Positions 50,014 through 59,788 of a stretch of DNA of 64,000 nt are shown here, one piece after another. Position numbers and translations under genes: made by a program. The stretch's first letter is position 1; every line of letters starts with the position of its first letter. The stretch is from positions 12,501 through 76,500 of the forward strand of contig NZ_CP150254.1 of the NCBI RefSeq assembly GCF_037975445.1. Reading direction: 5' to 3'. The DNA comes from Peribacillus sp. FSL P2-0133 (GTDB taxonomy: Bacteria; Bacillota; Bacilli; Bacillales; DSM-1321). The notes under the pieces were generated by a model. The model did no database searches, was not told the DNA's origin, and saw only the letters and a list, made by a program, of their open reading frames with translations.

Positions 50014-50042
50014 ACACTATTACTAAAATAGGGGGTTACCAA

Positions 50043-50273
50043 ATGGCTCTCCATTATCGATGCCGACATTGCGGAACTAAGCTGGGCTCAATCGAGGCAC
50101 ACTCACTGAGTACGGAGCAGTTAGGTTTTAATCAACTTACCGATGAAGAGCGACAAGAGATGATCGTTTATGATTCTGAAGGGGATATGCATGTAAGGGC
50201 GATATGTGAAGATTGCCATGAATCGCTGCAAAGAAACCCTGATTTATATGAAAACGATTATATTATTCATTAG
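50043..50273 (+). CDS. fin: Anti-sigma F factor Fin
   Basis: A small zinc protein (YabK) that turns off sigma F in the forespore to allow the switch to sigma G. The 76 residues have two CxxC zinc pairs (CRHCG and CEDCH). AGGGGG precedes the ATG. It has its own forespore-type promoter and terminator, so it is separable from pth and mfd. Confidence 0.95.
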   Translation: MALHYRCRHCGTKLGSIEAHSLSTEQLGFNQLTDEERQEMIVYDSEGDMHVRAICEDCHESLQRNPDLYENDYIIH

Positions 50274-50282
50274 CGGGAGAGG

Positions 50283-50309
50283 GCTTTGGACAAAATCCAA
50301 AGCATTTTT
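50283..50309 (+). terminator. fin terminator
   Basis: GCTTTGGA pairs with TCCAAAGC around CAAAA, then ATTTTT. Confidence 0.85.
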
Positions 50310-50435
50310 CCGTTTGTCTGGAATGCCAGGGCACATAAAATTGCCGTTAATAAAGAGGACGCTTGGTGAAATGGCCAAGTTCAAATAAAAGGTTTCAAAT
50401 GGTTTTTCGCACGTTATAGAGAGGGGGGAAAGAAA

Positions 50436-53400
50436 ATGAATGGATTGCAGAACTTGTTCTCCAAACAAGATGATGTTCATTCGTTAATAGCCGGCATCGA
50501 TGAAGGACTTAAGGAGCAGATCGTCTCTGGTCTGACAGGTTCCTCGAGATCACTATTGCTGGCTTCCGTATATGAAAAGACGAATAGGCCTATTTTATTA
50601 GTTACCCATAATTTATTGCAAGCACAAAAATTCCATGAGGACTTATCCAGTTTCATTCCCGAGGAAGAATTATATATATATCCAGCCAATGAATTGATTG
50701 CGGCTGATTTGAGTGTTGCCAGCCCGGAATTAAGGGCCCAACGTGTAGAGGCATTGAACTTTTGGGCGGAGGGAAAGAAAGGGATTGTCATTGCGCCAAT
50801 TCCCGGGGTGCGTCGTGTGCTTCCTCCAAAGGATATTTGGAAGAGGCATCAGCTTATCTTTAATTTAGGGGAAGACATCGAGCTTGAACCAACGCTTAAT
50901 AAATTCATTGCCATGGGTTATAACCGGTCTGAAATGGTTGCTTCTCCAGGTGAATTCAGTATCAGGGGCGGTATAATCGATATTTATCCGATCACCGAAC
51001 CTAATCCAATACGAATTGAATTATTCGATACCGAAATAGATTCAATAAGGACCTTTTCAAGCGAAGATCAGCGATCCATAGAGAAACTCAAGAAAGTGAC
51101 GATTGGTCCCGTCAGTGAGGCTTTGCTAGAGACGGAGCATATCGAAAGAATCATAACAAGGCTCGAGAGCGGATTAAGTAAAAGCTTGAAGAAACTTAAA
51201 GACGAGAAAACCAAGGAACAGCTGGTTCAAACGATCAGTTATGAACTTGAACAGCTGAAAATGGGGAATATACCCGACAAAATCTTTAAATACTTAAGTT
51301 TAGCGTATGAAGATCCAGCTAGTTTAATAGATTATTTACCGGTAAATGGTTTGGTTTTCTTGGATGAAATCAGTAGAATCCAGGAAATCAATGATTCTTT
51401 GGAAAAAGAAGAGGCTGGGTGGTACACGGATCTTTTAAGTCAGGGACAAATTATCCATGACATTAAATTAGCCCATCCCATGCAGGAATTAATAATGAAA
51501 TCCAGCAGGCCGTTTGTATACCTTTCATTGTTTTTACGGCATGTACCGCATACGAATCCTCAGAATATCCTGAATTTTGCCAGTAAACAAATGCAAAATT
51601 TCCATGGACAGATGAATGTATTCAAAGCTGAACTGGAACGTTGGAGAAAAGGGAAATATACAGTCGTCATACTTGGACAGGATGAAGAACGGGTAAAAAA
51701 GCTGCATGCGGTTTTAGCCGATTATGATATAGAGGCCGCAGAACTGTTTAATGCGGACAGCATTCTTCCAGGTAAAGTACAGATTTTACGCGGCAGTCTA
51801 AATAGCGGCTTTGAATTACCTATGCAAAAATTCAGTATCATTACGGAAACGGAATTGTTTAATAAGAAGTCAAAGAAATCAATACGGAGACAAAAACTAT
51901 CGAATGCGGAGCGAATCAAGAGTTATTCCGAACTGAAGATCGGTGACTATGTCGTTCATGTTAACCACGGTATCGGTAAATACTTGGGCATTGAAACTCT
52001 TACGATAAATGGGGTCCATAAAGATTACCTGAATATTCGTTATCAAGCGGATGACAAATTGTATGTTCCTGTCGACCAAATTGATCTTGTCCAAAAATAT
52101 GTCGGTTCTGAAGGGAAAGAACCGAAGCTTTATAAGCTAGGCGGAACGGAATGGAAACGTGTCAAAAGTAAGGTTCAATCATCCGTTGAGAACATTGCCG
52201 ATGATTTAATCAAGTTATACGCAGAAAGGGAAGCGGCAAAGGGCTATGCCTTTTCACCTGATGGTGATATGCAGAGAGAATTCGAAACATCATTCGCTTA
52301 TAACGAAACGGAAGATCAATTACGTTCCATAGTCGAAATCAAAAAGGATATGGAACGTGAACGGCCAATGGATCGTTTATTATGCGGCGATGTTGGATAT
52401 GGGAAGACAGAGGTGGCGATCCGGGCCGCTTTTAAAGCCATAATGGATGGCAAGCAGGTAGCATTTCTTGTTCCGACCACAATCCTCGCCCAGCAGCATT
52501 ATGAAACATTAAGGGAGCGTTTTCAGGATTATCCCATTTCGATTGGTCATATGAGCCGTTTCCGGACTAAAAAACAGCAAACGGAGACGATAAAAGGATT
52601 GAAGGCCGGCACGGTGGATATTGTGGTTGGCACACATAGGATTTTATCCAAAGATATCGTGTACCGCGATTTGGGATTGCTTATCATTGATGAAGAACAG
52701 CGCTTTGGCGTTACACATAAGGAAAAGATTAAACGGTTAAAAACTAATGTGGATGTACTGACTTTGACTGCGACGCCGATTCCGAGGACCCTTCATATGT
52801 CCATGTTGGGCGTGAGGGACCTGTCCGTAATCGAAACTCCGCCTGAAAACAGGTTCCCGATCCAAACTTATGTCATGGAGTATAATGGCTCGTTGGTAAC
52901 GGAGGCCATAGAACGGGAATTGGCCAGGGGGGGTCAGGTTTATTTCCTTTACAATCGGGTAGAGGATATAGCAAGAAAAGCAGAAGAAATTTCCATGCTG
53001 GTGCCCGATGCCCGTGTCACCTATGCTCATGGGCAAATGACAGAGCAAGAACTGGAGGCCGTCATGTTCGGCTTTTTAGAAGGCGAATATGATGTTTTGG
53101 TAAGTACAACCATTATAGAGACGGGTGTTGATATCCCGAATGTCAATACGCTTATAGTGAATGAAGCGGATAGAATGGGACTTTCACAGCTCTATCAGCT
53201 GCGTGGCCGTGTAGGGCGATCCAACCGGGTGGCATATGCATTCTTCACTTATAGGAAAGATAAAGTGTTGACGGAAGTGGCAGAAAAACGTCTTCAATCC
53301 ATTAAGGAATTTACAGAATTGGGTTCAGGGTTCAAAATCGCAATGCGTGATTTATCCATCAGGGGAGCTGGAAACATTCTAGGGGCTCAACAACATGGCT

Positions 53401-53972
53401 TCATCGATTCAGTTGGTTTTGATCTGTATTCACAAATGTTGAAAGAAGCTGTAGATGCGAAACGTAATGACCAACCAGCCGAAGAAAAGAACACCCTGGA
53501 AATTGACGTTGAAGTGGATGCTTACATCCCTGATGCCTACATAATGGATGGACATCAGAAAATAGAAATGTATAAAAGGTTCAGAGGGATTGCTTCGCTT
53601 GAAGAAGTGGAAGAATTACAGGATGAAATGATCGATCGTTTCGGAGAATATCCAGAAGAAGTTTCCTATTTATTCATGATTGCCGAAATGAAGGTATATG
53701 CTGAAAAGGCCGGAATTGAAAGCATTAAACAATTAAAGCAGGAAATCAGCATTCTCCTTAGGGAAAAGGTCAGCAGCGATGTGGATGGACAAAAGGTGTT
53801 CGAGCTGGGATCGAAGTATGGCCGTATGGTTGGCTTTGGCATGGACGGCAATCGAATGAAGCTGGTCCTGCACATAAAAGGTGTAGAACAAAGCAAATGG
53901 CTTAATATCTTATTTGAGATGGCCAAGGGTTTACAGTATGTAAAAAAAGAGACGCAAGCCACTAAAAACTAA
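50436..53972 (+). CDS. mfd: Transcription-repair coupling factor Mfd
   Basis: It removes RNA polymerase stalled at lesions and recruits UvrA. The 1178 residues have the UvrB-like N-terminal region (about 1-350), the RNA polymerase interaction domain (GDYVVHVNHGIGKYLG, about 505-570), an SF2 translocase with Walker A GDVGYGKTEV and DEEQRFG, motif VI QLRGRVGRS, and the C-terminal UvrA-masking domain. GAGGGGGG precedes the ATG. The length is normal. Confidence 0.98.
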   Translation: MNGLQNLFSKQDDVHSLIAGIDEGLKEQIVSGLTGSSRSLLLASVYEKTNRPILLVTHNLLQAQKFHEDLSSFIPEEELYIYPANELIAADLSVASPELRAQRVEALNFWAEGKKGIVIAPIPGVRRVLPPKDIWKRHQLIFNLGEDIELEPTLNKFIAMGYNRSEMVASPGEFSIRGGIIDIYPITEPNPIRIELFDTEIDSIRTFSSEDQRSIEKLKKVTIGPVSEALLETEHIERIITRLESGLSKSLKKLKDEKTKEQLVQTISYELEQLKMGNIPDKIFKYLSLAYEDPASLIDYLPVNGLVFLDEISRIQEINDSLEKEEAGWYTDLLSQGQIIHDIKLAHPMQELIMKSSRPFVYLSLFLRHVPHTNPQNILNFASKQMQNFHGQMNVFKAELERWRKGKYTVVILGQDEERVKKLHAVLADYDIEAAELFNADSILPGKVQILRGSLNSGFELPMQKFSIITETELFNKKSKKSIRRQKLSNAERIKSYSELKIGDYVVHVNHGIGKYLGIETLTINGVHKDYLNIRYQADDKLYVPVDQIDLVQKYVGSEGKEPKLYKLGGTEWKRVKSKVQSSVENIADDLIKLYAEREAAKGYAFSPDGDMQREFETSFAYNETEDQLRSIVEIKKDMERERPMDRLLCGDVGYGKTEVAIRAAFKAIMDGKQVAFLVPTTILAQQHYETLRERFQDYPISIGHMSRFRTKKQQTETIKGLKAGTVDIVVGTHRILSKDIVYRDLGLLIIDEEQRFGVTHKEKIKRLKTNVDVLTLTATPIPRTLHMSMLGVRDLSVIETPPENRFPIQTYVMEYNGSLVTEAIERELARGGQVYFLYNRVEDIARKAEEISMLVPDARVTYAHGQMTEQELEAVMFGFLEGEYDVLVSTTIIETGVDIPNVNTLIVNEADRMGLSQLYQLRGRVGRSNRVAYAFFTYRKDKVLTEVAEKRLQSIKEFTELGSGFKIAMRDLSIRGAGNILGAQQHGFIDSVGFDLYSQMLKEAVDAKRNDQPAEEKNTLEIDVEVDAYIPDAYIMDGHQKIEMYKRFRGIASLEEVEELQDEMIDRFGEYPEEVSYLFMIAEMKVYAEKAGIESIKQLKQEISILLREKVSSDVDGQKVFELGSKYGRMVGFGMDGNRMKLVLHIKGVEQSKWLNILFEMAKGLQYVKKETQATKN

Positions 53973-54052
53973 AATTGAATGATTGTCCTCTTGAGAATTT
54001 TTTTTAGGTACCATGGTAAAAAAATGCAACAAAAAGAAAAATTTTTTCAAAG

Positions 54053-54082
54053 TGCATAGAACTTACCATTAGAAAAATACTA
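54053..54082 (+). promoter_or_regulatory. Sigma G promoter of spoVT
   Basis: TGCATA at 54053-54058, a 17-base spacer, AATACTA at 54076-54082, close to the sigma G pattern TGMATA/CATACTA. B. subtilis spoVT is sigma G dependent. Confidence 0.75.
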
Positions 54083-54159
54083 AGTACAATAGCTGGTGAT
54101 GATTTTGCTACAAAATGAGGATTTATCAAATCAATTAGATGAAAGTGAGGCAACATTAG

Positions 54160-54696
54160 ATGAAAGCAACTGGTATCGTTCGCCGAATTGATGATTTAGG
54201 AAGAGTCGTCATCCCGAAAGAAATCCGCAGGACCCTCCGTATTCGTGAAGGAGATCCACTGGAAATATTTGTGGATAGAGATGGAGAAGTCATCCTAAAG
54301 AAATACTCACCTATCAGTGAATTAGGCGATTTTGCAAGGGAATATGCAGAAGCACTTTATGATAGCCTTGGAAACCCAGTTATGATTTGTGACAGGGATA
54401 CTTACATTGCAGTTGCAGGCGGCTCCAAAAAAGAATACTTAAATAAAAGCGTTAGTGAACTAGTGGAAAAAATCATGGAAGAAAGAAATCCTGTTTTGGA
54501 GTCTCCAAACGGACAAATTTCATTCGTTGATTCCAATGATGAAGAGGTCCAATCTTATACTGCAGCTCCGATCATTGCGAGTGGCGACCCGATTGGTGCC
54601 GTCTTGATTTTCTCTAAAGATAGTACCATTGGTGAAGTGGAACAGAAATCGGTTGAAACAGCAGCAAGTTTCCTAGCTAGACAAATGGAACAGTAA
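54160..54696 (+). CDS. spoVT: Stage V sporulation protein T
   Basis: A forespore transcription factor that adjusts sigma G genes. The 178 residues have an AbrB-like DNA-binding N-terminus (about 1-50, ATGIVRRIDDLGRVVIPKEIRR) and a GAF-like C-terminal domain (about 56-178). The site GTGAGG precedes the ATG. The N-terminus is paralogous to abrB at 29446. It has its own promoter and terminator. Confidence 0.97.
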   Translation: MKATGIVRRIDDLGRVVIPKEIRRTLRIREGDPLEIFVDRDGEVILKKYSPISELGDFAREYAEALYDSLGNPVMICDRDTYIAVAGGSKKEYLNKSVSELVEKIMEERNPVLESPNGQISFVDSNDEEVQSYTAAPIIASGDPIGAVLIFSKDSTIGEVEQKSVETAASFLARQMEQ

Positions 54697-54728
54697 CCTT
54701 GGACATGCCATTATAATTTTTAAGGTGG

Positions 54729-54756
54729 AAAGGGCAGCAATCGCGCTGTCCTTTTT
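54729..54756 (+). terminator. spoVT terminator
   Basis: AAAGGGCAGC pairs with GCTGTCCTTT around AATCGC, with five T. Confidence 0.82.
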
Positions 54757-54918
54757 GCTCTTTCTAAAAGGCTAACCGGATGGGGGCAGACATAAAGAGG
54801 CGGAGAATATTCTTCGAGGTGAATATGGAAGCTAATTAACAGTATGGCAGGAATTGAAAAACAACCATTGGAATTATGCTATAATAACTACCACATATGA
54901 GTGAAAAGGGGAAAAAGA

Positions 54919-56541
54919 ATGGCTGAAAAGCCTTATAAAACTTCAAATGAACTTTTTCGAGGTGCGCTGATTTTGAGCGCAGCAGCGATTATCGTAAAAG
55001 TATTGAGCGCGGCCTATCGCATACCATATCAGAACATTGCGGGTGACATCGGGTTTTATATCTATCAACAGGTTTATCCATTCTACGGTGTTGCCTTTAC
55101 ATTATCAACACTCGGCTTTCCGGTTGTCATATCCAAACTTATTGCAGAACGGGAATCTTCCAAAAATAACTTTGCGGTCAAGGACATTTTAGTGACTTCA
55201 TTCGTCGTCTTAAGTTCGATAGGAGTCATGATGTTTGCTGCACTATTCCTTGGAGCTGATTTGATTGCAGGATGGATGAAGGATCCGCATTTAGCCGGTT
55301 TGCTGAGAATCGTTGCCTATTCCTATCTATTAATGCCGATTTCATCTGTTTTAAGAGGCTATTTTCAAGGAATAAACGACATGCTGCCGACTGCAAGTTC
55401 GCAGGTCGCTGAACAATGCATCCGTGTGTTGACGATACTGGTTCTTTCCACAATTTTCGTGTACCAGGGCTACTCTCCTTATGTGGTCGGCGAGGGGGCA
55501 GTCCTCGGTTCGATAACCGGCGGCATAACTGGCCTGGTCCTGCTTATTGCTTTCGTTATTTTAAGAGAAGAATGGAAGCTTTTTTTACGAATGAGAATCA
55601 AACCGGTACATTTCATCAAAATTTCCAAAGCCCTGATTTTCCAAGGGTTGGCCTTTTGCATAACTGGCTTGATCCTTATCTTGTTTCAGTTTGTCGATTC
55701 ACTGCACCTGTATTCCCTATTGAGGGAAACGGGAATGGGGGAAAAGGAAGCCAAGGAATGGAAAGGGGTATATGATCGAGGACAGCCGTTGCTTCAGCTA
55801 GGTACAGTCGTGGCTAATTCTTTTGCATTGGCGCTTGTACCTATAATATCCGGATTCGTTCAGAGGAAAAGTGAGCATGAATTATTGAATAAGATCAAAT
55901 TGGCGCTTCGTGTAAGTGCGACGATAGGACTCGCTGCCGCGATTGGCCTGGTGGTGACGATGAAGCCTGTCAATCATATGCTGTTCATGGACACCAAAGG
56001 GACGATTACTTTAGCAATTTTCTCTTTATCGATTTTATTCACATCCGTCATAATGGCAGAAGCAGCAGTGATTCAAAGTTTAGGCTATTCGTTCATACCG
56101 GTGATCATTACGCTTGTGGGGGTGGGCAGCAAGTGGGCTTTGAATCTTGTTCTAGTGCCCCATTACAAGATCGCGGGAGCAGCCTTGGCAACAGTGCTTG
56201 CTTTCATGCTCATGACTGTATTATTTTATGTGGTATTGAGAGTACATATTAAAAAGACATTAATTGAAAAGAAGCACGTGATAATAATCTTGAAGAGTAC
56301 GGTTTACATGGGTACGGCGGTTGTTTTATTCAATGGCTTATTCGAATTGATGTCCTCAGGCGATAGCCGGTTGTTAGCTACGATCCAAGCTTTGATCGGT
56401 GTAGGAATCGGTGCAGCCGTTTTTGTGATGACCGCCCTACGTGCAGGCTTATTTAGTGAAGAAGAACTTTCACTAATACCTGCAGGTTCAAAGCTTAAAC
56501 GATTTATAATAACGAATAGGAGTATACGAAATCATGAATGA
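54919..56541 (+). CDS. yabM: Oligosaccharide flippase family protein (YabM, SpoVB-like)
   Basis: A polytopic membrane protein of 540 residues with about 14 hydrophobic segments, of the MVF/MOP flippase superfamily with SpoVB and MurJ-type proteins. The N-terminal FRGALILSAAAIIVKVLSAAYRIPYQN is typical. The cargo is unknown; lipid-linked sugars are the family norm. The start ATG 54919 is 7 bases after AAAGGGG; GTG 54901 precedes that site. It overlaps yabN by 8 bases. Confidence 0.92.
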   Translation: MAEKPYKTSNELFRGALILSAAAIIVKVLSAAYRIPYQNIAGDIGFYIYQQVYPFYGVAFTLSTLGFPVVISKLIAERESSKNNFAVKDILVTSFVVLSSIGVMMFAALFLGADLIAGWMKDPHLAGLLRIVAYSYLLMPISSVLRGYFQGINDMLPTASSQVAEQCIRVLTILVLSTIFVYQGYSPYVVGEGAVLGSITGGITGLVLLIAFVILREEWKLFLRMRIKPVHFIKISKALIFQGLAFCITGLILILFQFVDSLHLYSLLRETGMGEKEAKEWKGVYDRGQPLLQLGTVVANSFALALVPIISGFVQRKSEHELLNKIKLALRVSATIGLAAAIGLVVTMKPVNHMLFMDTKGTITLAIFSLSILFTSVIMAEAAVIQSLGYSFIPVIITLVGVGSKWALNLVLVPHYKIAGAALATVLAFMLMTVLFYVVLRVHIKKTLIEKKHVIIILKSTVYMGTAVVLFNGLFELMSSGDSRLLATIQALIGVGIGAAVFVMTALRAGLFSEEELSLIPAGSKLKRFIITNRSIRNHE

Positions 56542-58006
56542 GATTACGATAATAGGCCTTGGTGCAGGCGATTTAGATCAGCTTCCTCTAGGGATTTATA
56601 AAAAATTGATACAAACAGAACAATGTTTCGTTAGAACGATTGATCATCCGGTAATCGGGGATTTGAAAAGGGAAGGAATAAATTTCACGGCGTTTGACGG
56701 GATATATGAAAAGCACGACCAATTTGAAGCTGTATATGAAGAAATTGCCGGAACATTATTACAAGAGGCTTCGAACCGTTCCGTTCTATACGCAGTTCCG
56801 GGGCATCCCATGGTTGCGGAAAAAACGGTGCAGCTTTTGCTCGAAAAGGGTCCGGCTCTTGGAATAGCCATTAAGCTGGAAGGCGGGCAAAGTTTCCTTG
56901 ATCCCTTGTTTCAGGCTGTTAGAATCGACCCGATTGAAGGGTTTCAGCTATTGGATGGAACAGATCTTTCACCAGATGATTTGCACATTACCCAGCATAT
57001 GATAATCGGACAGGTATATGACGCATTCAGTGCATCCAATGTGAAGCTGACCTTAATGGAAAAGCTACCGGATGACTACGAGGTATATATCGTTACAGCG
57101 GCAGGAAGCAGTCAGGAAAAAGTGACAAAATGTGCTCTCTTCGAACTCGACCGTCAGATGGAGTTAAGTAACTTGACGAGTGTTTATGTCCCTCCTGTTA
57201 GCGAAGAAGCTTTACGATATAGGGAGTTTTCTAAGCTGCGGCAGGTCATTGCAGAACTTAGAGGTCCTGACGGATGTCCTTGGGATAAGAAACAAACTCA
57301 TGAAAGCTTGAAGAAATATCTAATAGAAGAGGCATATGAGCTGATTGATTCCATCGATGAAGAGGACGATGAGGGCATGATTGGTGAACTTGGGGATGTG
57401 CTGCTTCAGGTGATGCTTCATTCACAAATCGGTGAAGATGAGGGGATGTTCACGATAGATGATGTGATTGAAGGCATTACGGCAAAAATGATTCGACGCC
57501 ACCCTCATGTATTTGGAGATGTTGAAGTGAACGGCGAGGAAGATGTATTAGTGAACTGGCAGAAAATCAAAGAAGATGAAAAAGGGAGCGAAACAAAAGC
57601 ACCGCAATCCATACTGGATGGTATTGAGAAATCGCTGCCAAACTTACTTCGGGCCGAAGAGTATCAAAAAAGGGCTGCCAAGGTTGGATTTGATTGGGAT
57701 GAGGTTTCCGAAGCCTGGAAAAAGGTAAGGGAAGAAGTGCAGGAATTGGAAGAGGAAATATTAAGCCCGAACAGGGATGTCGAAAGAATAAAATCAGAGC
57801 TGGGCGACCTCTTTTTTGCGCTTGTCAACATTTCACGTTATTATGACATACAAGCGGAAGAAGCCGTCTACAAAGCAAACCAGAAATTCCACCAGCGTTT
57901 TACATATATAGAAGAGTGCATTCAAAGGGCAAACAAAAAATTTGAGGATTATACATTGGAAGAACTGGATTCATATTGGGATGAAGCAAAAGCTAAAGGA
58001 CTTTAA
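56534..58006 (+). CDS. yabN: MazG nucleoside triphosphate pyrophosphohydrolase with N-terminal methylase-like domain (YabN)
   Basis: A two-domain protein of 490 residues. Residues about 1-220 form a tetrapyrrole-methylase-like domain (TIIGLGAGDLDQLPLG, VPGHPMVAEKTV), and about 240-490 two MazG modules (LRGPDGCPWDKKQTHESL, EEAYELIDSIDEEDD, ELGDVLLQVMLHSQI). MazG proteins hydrolyse non-canonical or excess NTPs; the role of the first domain is unknown. It is coupled to yabM and followed by rqcP. Confidence 0.95.
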   Translation: MNEITIIGLGAGDLDQLPLGIYKKLIQTEQCFVRTIDHPVIGDLKREGINFTAFDGIYEKHDQFEAVYEEIAGTLLQEASNRSVLYAVPGHPMVAEKTVQLLLEKGPALGIAIKLEGGQSFLDPLFQAVRIDPIEGFQLLDGTDLSPDDLHITQHMIIGQVYDAFSASNVKLTLMEKLPDDYEVYIVTAAGSSQEKVTKCALFELDRQMELSNLTSVYVPPVSEEALRYREFSKLRQVIAELRGPDGCPWDKKQTHESLKKYLIEEAYELIDSIDEEDDEGMIGELGDVLLQVMLHSQIGEDEGMFTIDDVIEGITAKMIRRHPHVFGDVEVNGEEDVLVNWQKIKEDEKGSETKAPQSILDGIEKSLPNLLRAEEYQKRAAKVGFDWDEVSEAWKKVREEVQELEEEILSPNRDVERIKSELGDLFFALVNISRYYDIQAEEAVYKANQKFHQRFTYIEECIQRANKKFEDYTLEELDSYWDEAKAKGL

Positions 58007-58023
58007 TTAAGGGAGAGATTTGA

Positions 58024-58293
58024 ATGTCGATGAGATTGGATAAATTCCTAAAAGTTTCAAGGTTGATCAAGCGCCGTACACTTGCGAAGGAGGTTGCGGA
58101 TAAAGGGAGAATCACGATTAACGGACAACAGGCCAAAGCAAGTTCGAATGTGAAAGATGGCGATGAGTTGACTGTAAGGTTCGGTCAAAAGCTTGTTACG
58201 GTCCGTGTCGATAAAATTCAAGAAACGACGAAAAAAGAAGCGGCTGCAGATATGTATACCATCGTAAAGGAAGAAAAGCTAGCGGAGGAGTAA
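58024..58293 (+). CDS. rqcP: RqcP (YabO), S4-domain ribosome quality-control factor
   Basis: An 89-residue S4 RNA-binding protein. In B. subtilis it works with RqcH on split 50S subunits to add C-terminal alanine tails to stalled chains. The S4 core is RLDKFLKVSRLIKRRTLAKEVADKGRITING. The start ATG 58024 is 8 bases after GGGAG; ATG 58030 gives the B. subtilis N-terminus but is farther from the site. Confidence 0.95.
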   Translation: MSMRLDKFLKVSRLIKRRTLAKEVADKGRITINGQQAKASSNVKDGDELTVRFGQKLVTVRVDKIQETTKKEAAADMYTIVKEEKLAEE

Positions 58294-58305
58294 GGACAGG
58301 CTTGG

Positions 58306-58334
58306 TTCTAATTCCACTCTTACGGACATACACT
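58306..58334 (+). promoter_or_regulatory. Sigma E-like promoter of yabP
   Basis: A -35 candidate TTCTAAT near 58306-58313, a spacer of about 14, and CATACACT at 58327-58334, which matches CATACAnT. yabP is sigma E dependent in B. subtilis. Confidence 0.5.
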
Positions 58335-58369
58335 TGTACAAAATCCGTGGTACTGTGAGGGATGAAAAA

Positions 58370-58678
58370 ATGAGCCAATATATTGATCCGAATGCTGGTT
58401 ACACAAAAGGAACGACCCAAGAGCATGATGTAACGATGAAAGGCCGCCGTTTACTTGATATTACCGGTGTCAAACAAGTTGAAAGTTTCGATAATGAAGA
58501 ATTTCTGCTCGAAACGTCAATGGGTTTCTTATCTATCCGGGGCCAAAACTTGCAAATGAAGAATTTAGACGTTGATAAAGGCATCGTTTCCATTAAGGGA
58601 AAGATTTTCGACCTTGTTTATTTAGATGAGCAATCAGGGGAGAAAGCTAAAGGCTTCTTTGGCAAATTGTTCAAATGA
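58370..58678 (+). CDS. yabP: Sporulation protein YabP
   Basis: A 102-residue soluble protein needed for efficient sporulation; it shares its fold family with YqfC. The sequence has EHDVTMKGRRLLDITGVKQVESFDNEEFLLET and LSIRGQNLQMKNLDVDKGIVSIKG. The start ATG 58370 follows GAGGGATG; upstream codons overlap the promoter. It ends with the yabQ ATG overlapping its stop. Confidence 0.94.
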   Translation: MSQYIDPNAGYTKGTTQEHDVTMKGRRLLDITGVKQVESFDNEEFLLETSMGFLSIRGQNLQMKNLDVDKGIVSIKGKIFDLVYLDEQSGEKAKGFFGKLFK

Positions 58679-59307
58679 CCTTAACGATCCAATTTTATAC
58701 GTTGCTTGCGATGATAGGCATGGGCAGTGGCTTTGGAGCTGCCCTGGATACGTATAGCCGGTTCCTGAATCGTTCAGAAAGGAAAAGGTGGATTGTATTC
58801 ATCCATGACTTCCTTTTCTGGATCATTCAGGGTCTCCTTATTTTTTATGTTTTGTTTTTAGTGAATGAGGGAGAGTTTCGCCTCTATTTATTTTTGGCCT
58901 TATTATGCGGTTTTTCAGCATATCAAGCACTTTTCAAAGGTTTCTATCAACGTTTATTAGAGTTTTTGATCATACTTGTGATAAAGTTGGCGAGATTTAT
59001 AGCGAATTCGGTTCACATGCTGATATTTCTACCGATAAAATGGGTATTAGTATCTGTATTGGCCATCATCATCGGGATAGGTAAGTTCGTTTTGGTATTA
59101 TTAAAATGGGCGGGGAAAATACTTCTCTTTATTTTGACTATATTCTGGAGACCATTAAAATGGATTCTGACTTATATATGGAATTTATTGCCGGTTTTTG
59201 TTACGAAAAACGTCGGGAAGTTTTATAATAAAGGAAAAGGGATTTTATTGAAAATAAAGAATTCTATATTTAGAACGCTAAATGGATGGAGAAATAAAAA
59301 GAAATGA
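58675..59307 (+). CDS. yabQ: Spore cortex membrane protein YabQ
   Basis: A 210-residue membrane protein required for spore cortex formation. Several hydrophobic segments are visible (about 5-25, 38-62, 68-88, 100-150), followed by a basic tail. Its ATG overlaps the yabP stop (ATGA), so translation is coupled. It is expected in the mother cell under the yabP sigma E promoter. Confidence 0.93.
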   Translation: MTLTIQFYTLLAMIGMGSGFGAALDTYSRFLNRSERKRWIVFIHDFLFWIIQGLLIFYVLFLVNEGEFRLYLFLALLCGFSAYQALFKGFYQRLLEFLIILVIKLARFIANSVHMLIFLPIKWVLVSVLAIIIGIGKFVLVLLKWAGKILLFILTIFWRPLKWILTYIWNLLPVFVTKNVGKFYNKGKGILLKIKNSIFRTLNGWRNKKK

Positions 59308-59320
59308 GGAGCGATAAAAA

Positions 59321-59707
59321 ATGAGTAGCCTGCGTAAAAGGAAAGTGGCAAAAATGGAAAATTCCTACGTCGCTCAACAAGAGAAAAAAGTACAAACCGT
59401 AGAAAAAAAGAAGCGTGGTCTAATGCGTAGATTAACCCTTTACTCAGTTTTCGCCGCTGTCTTTTTGATTTTTGCCGTTTCCACCCTCATAACGCAAAAT
59501 GTTGCACTGGATGAGAAAGTTAAACAAAAGGAAGAATTGAAGGGAAAGTTAGCTGAATTGAAAAAAGACGAGACCCTTCTTAAAGAAGAAATCGTAAAGC
59601 TTAATGACGACGACTATATAGCAAAAATAGCCAGACGGGATTATTTCTTATCTGAAAAAGGTGAAATCATTTTTACCCTTCCAAAAGGGAAGGAAGATAG
59701 TGACTAA
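59321..59707 (+). CDS. divIC: Cell division protein DivIC
   Basis: A bitopic septum protein that forms a complex with FtsL and DivIB. The 128 residues have a basic cytoplasmic N-terminus, one membrane segment (about 38-58), an extracellular coiled coil (about 63-100), and the conserved DDYIAKIARRDYFLSEKGE. GAGGAG precedes the ATG. It lies 13 bases after yabQ; as an essential gene it must also be read in growth, presumably from an upstream vegetative promoter. Confidence 0.96.
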   Translation: MSSLRKRKVAKMENSYVAQQEKKVQTVEKKKRGLMRRLTLYSVFAAVFLIFAVSTLITQNVALDEKVKQKEELKGKLAELKKDETLLKEEIVKLNDDDYIAKIARRDYFLSEKGEIIFTLPKGKEDSD

Positions 59708-59709
59708 TA

Positions 59710-59739
59710 TTGACACTGTTTTTTTACTTTCGTTATAAT
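59710..59739 (+). promoter_or_regulatory. yabR promoter
   Basis: TTGACA at 59710-59715, an 18-base spacer, TATAAT at 59734-59739. Both boxes are perfect. Confidence 0.8.
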
Positions 59740-59788
59740 ATAGTGTGAAGAGATTTTTTTAACATTTCTAAGGAGGAACATTTTTTTT

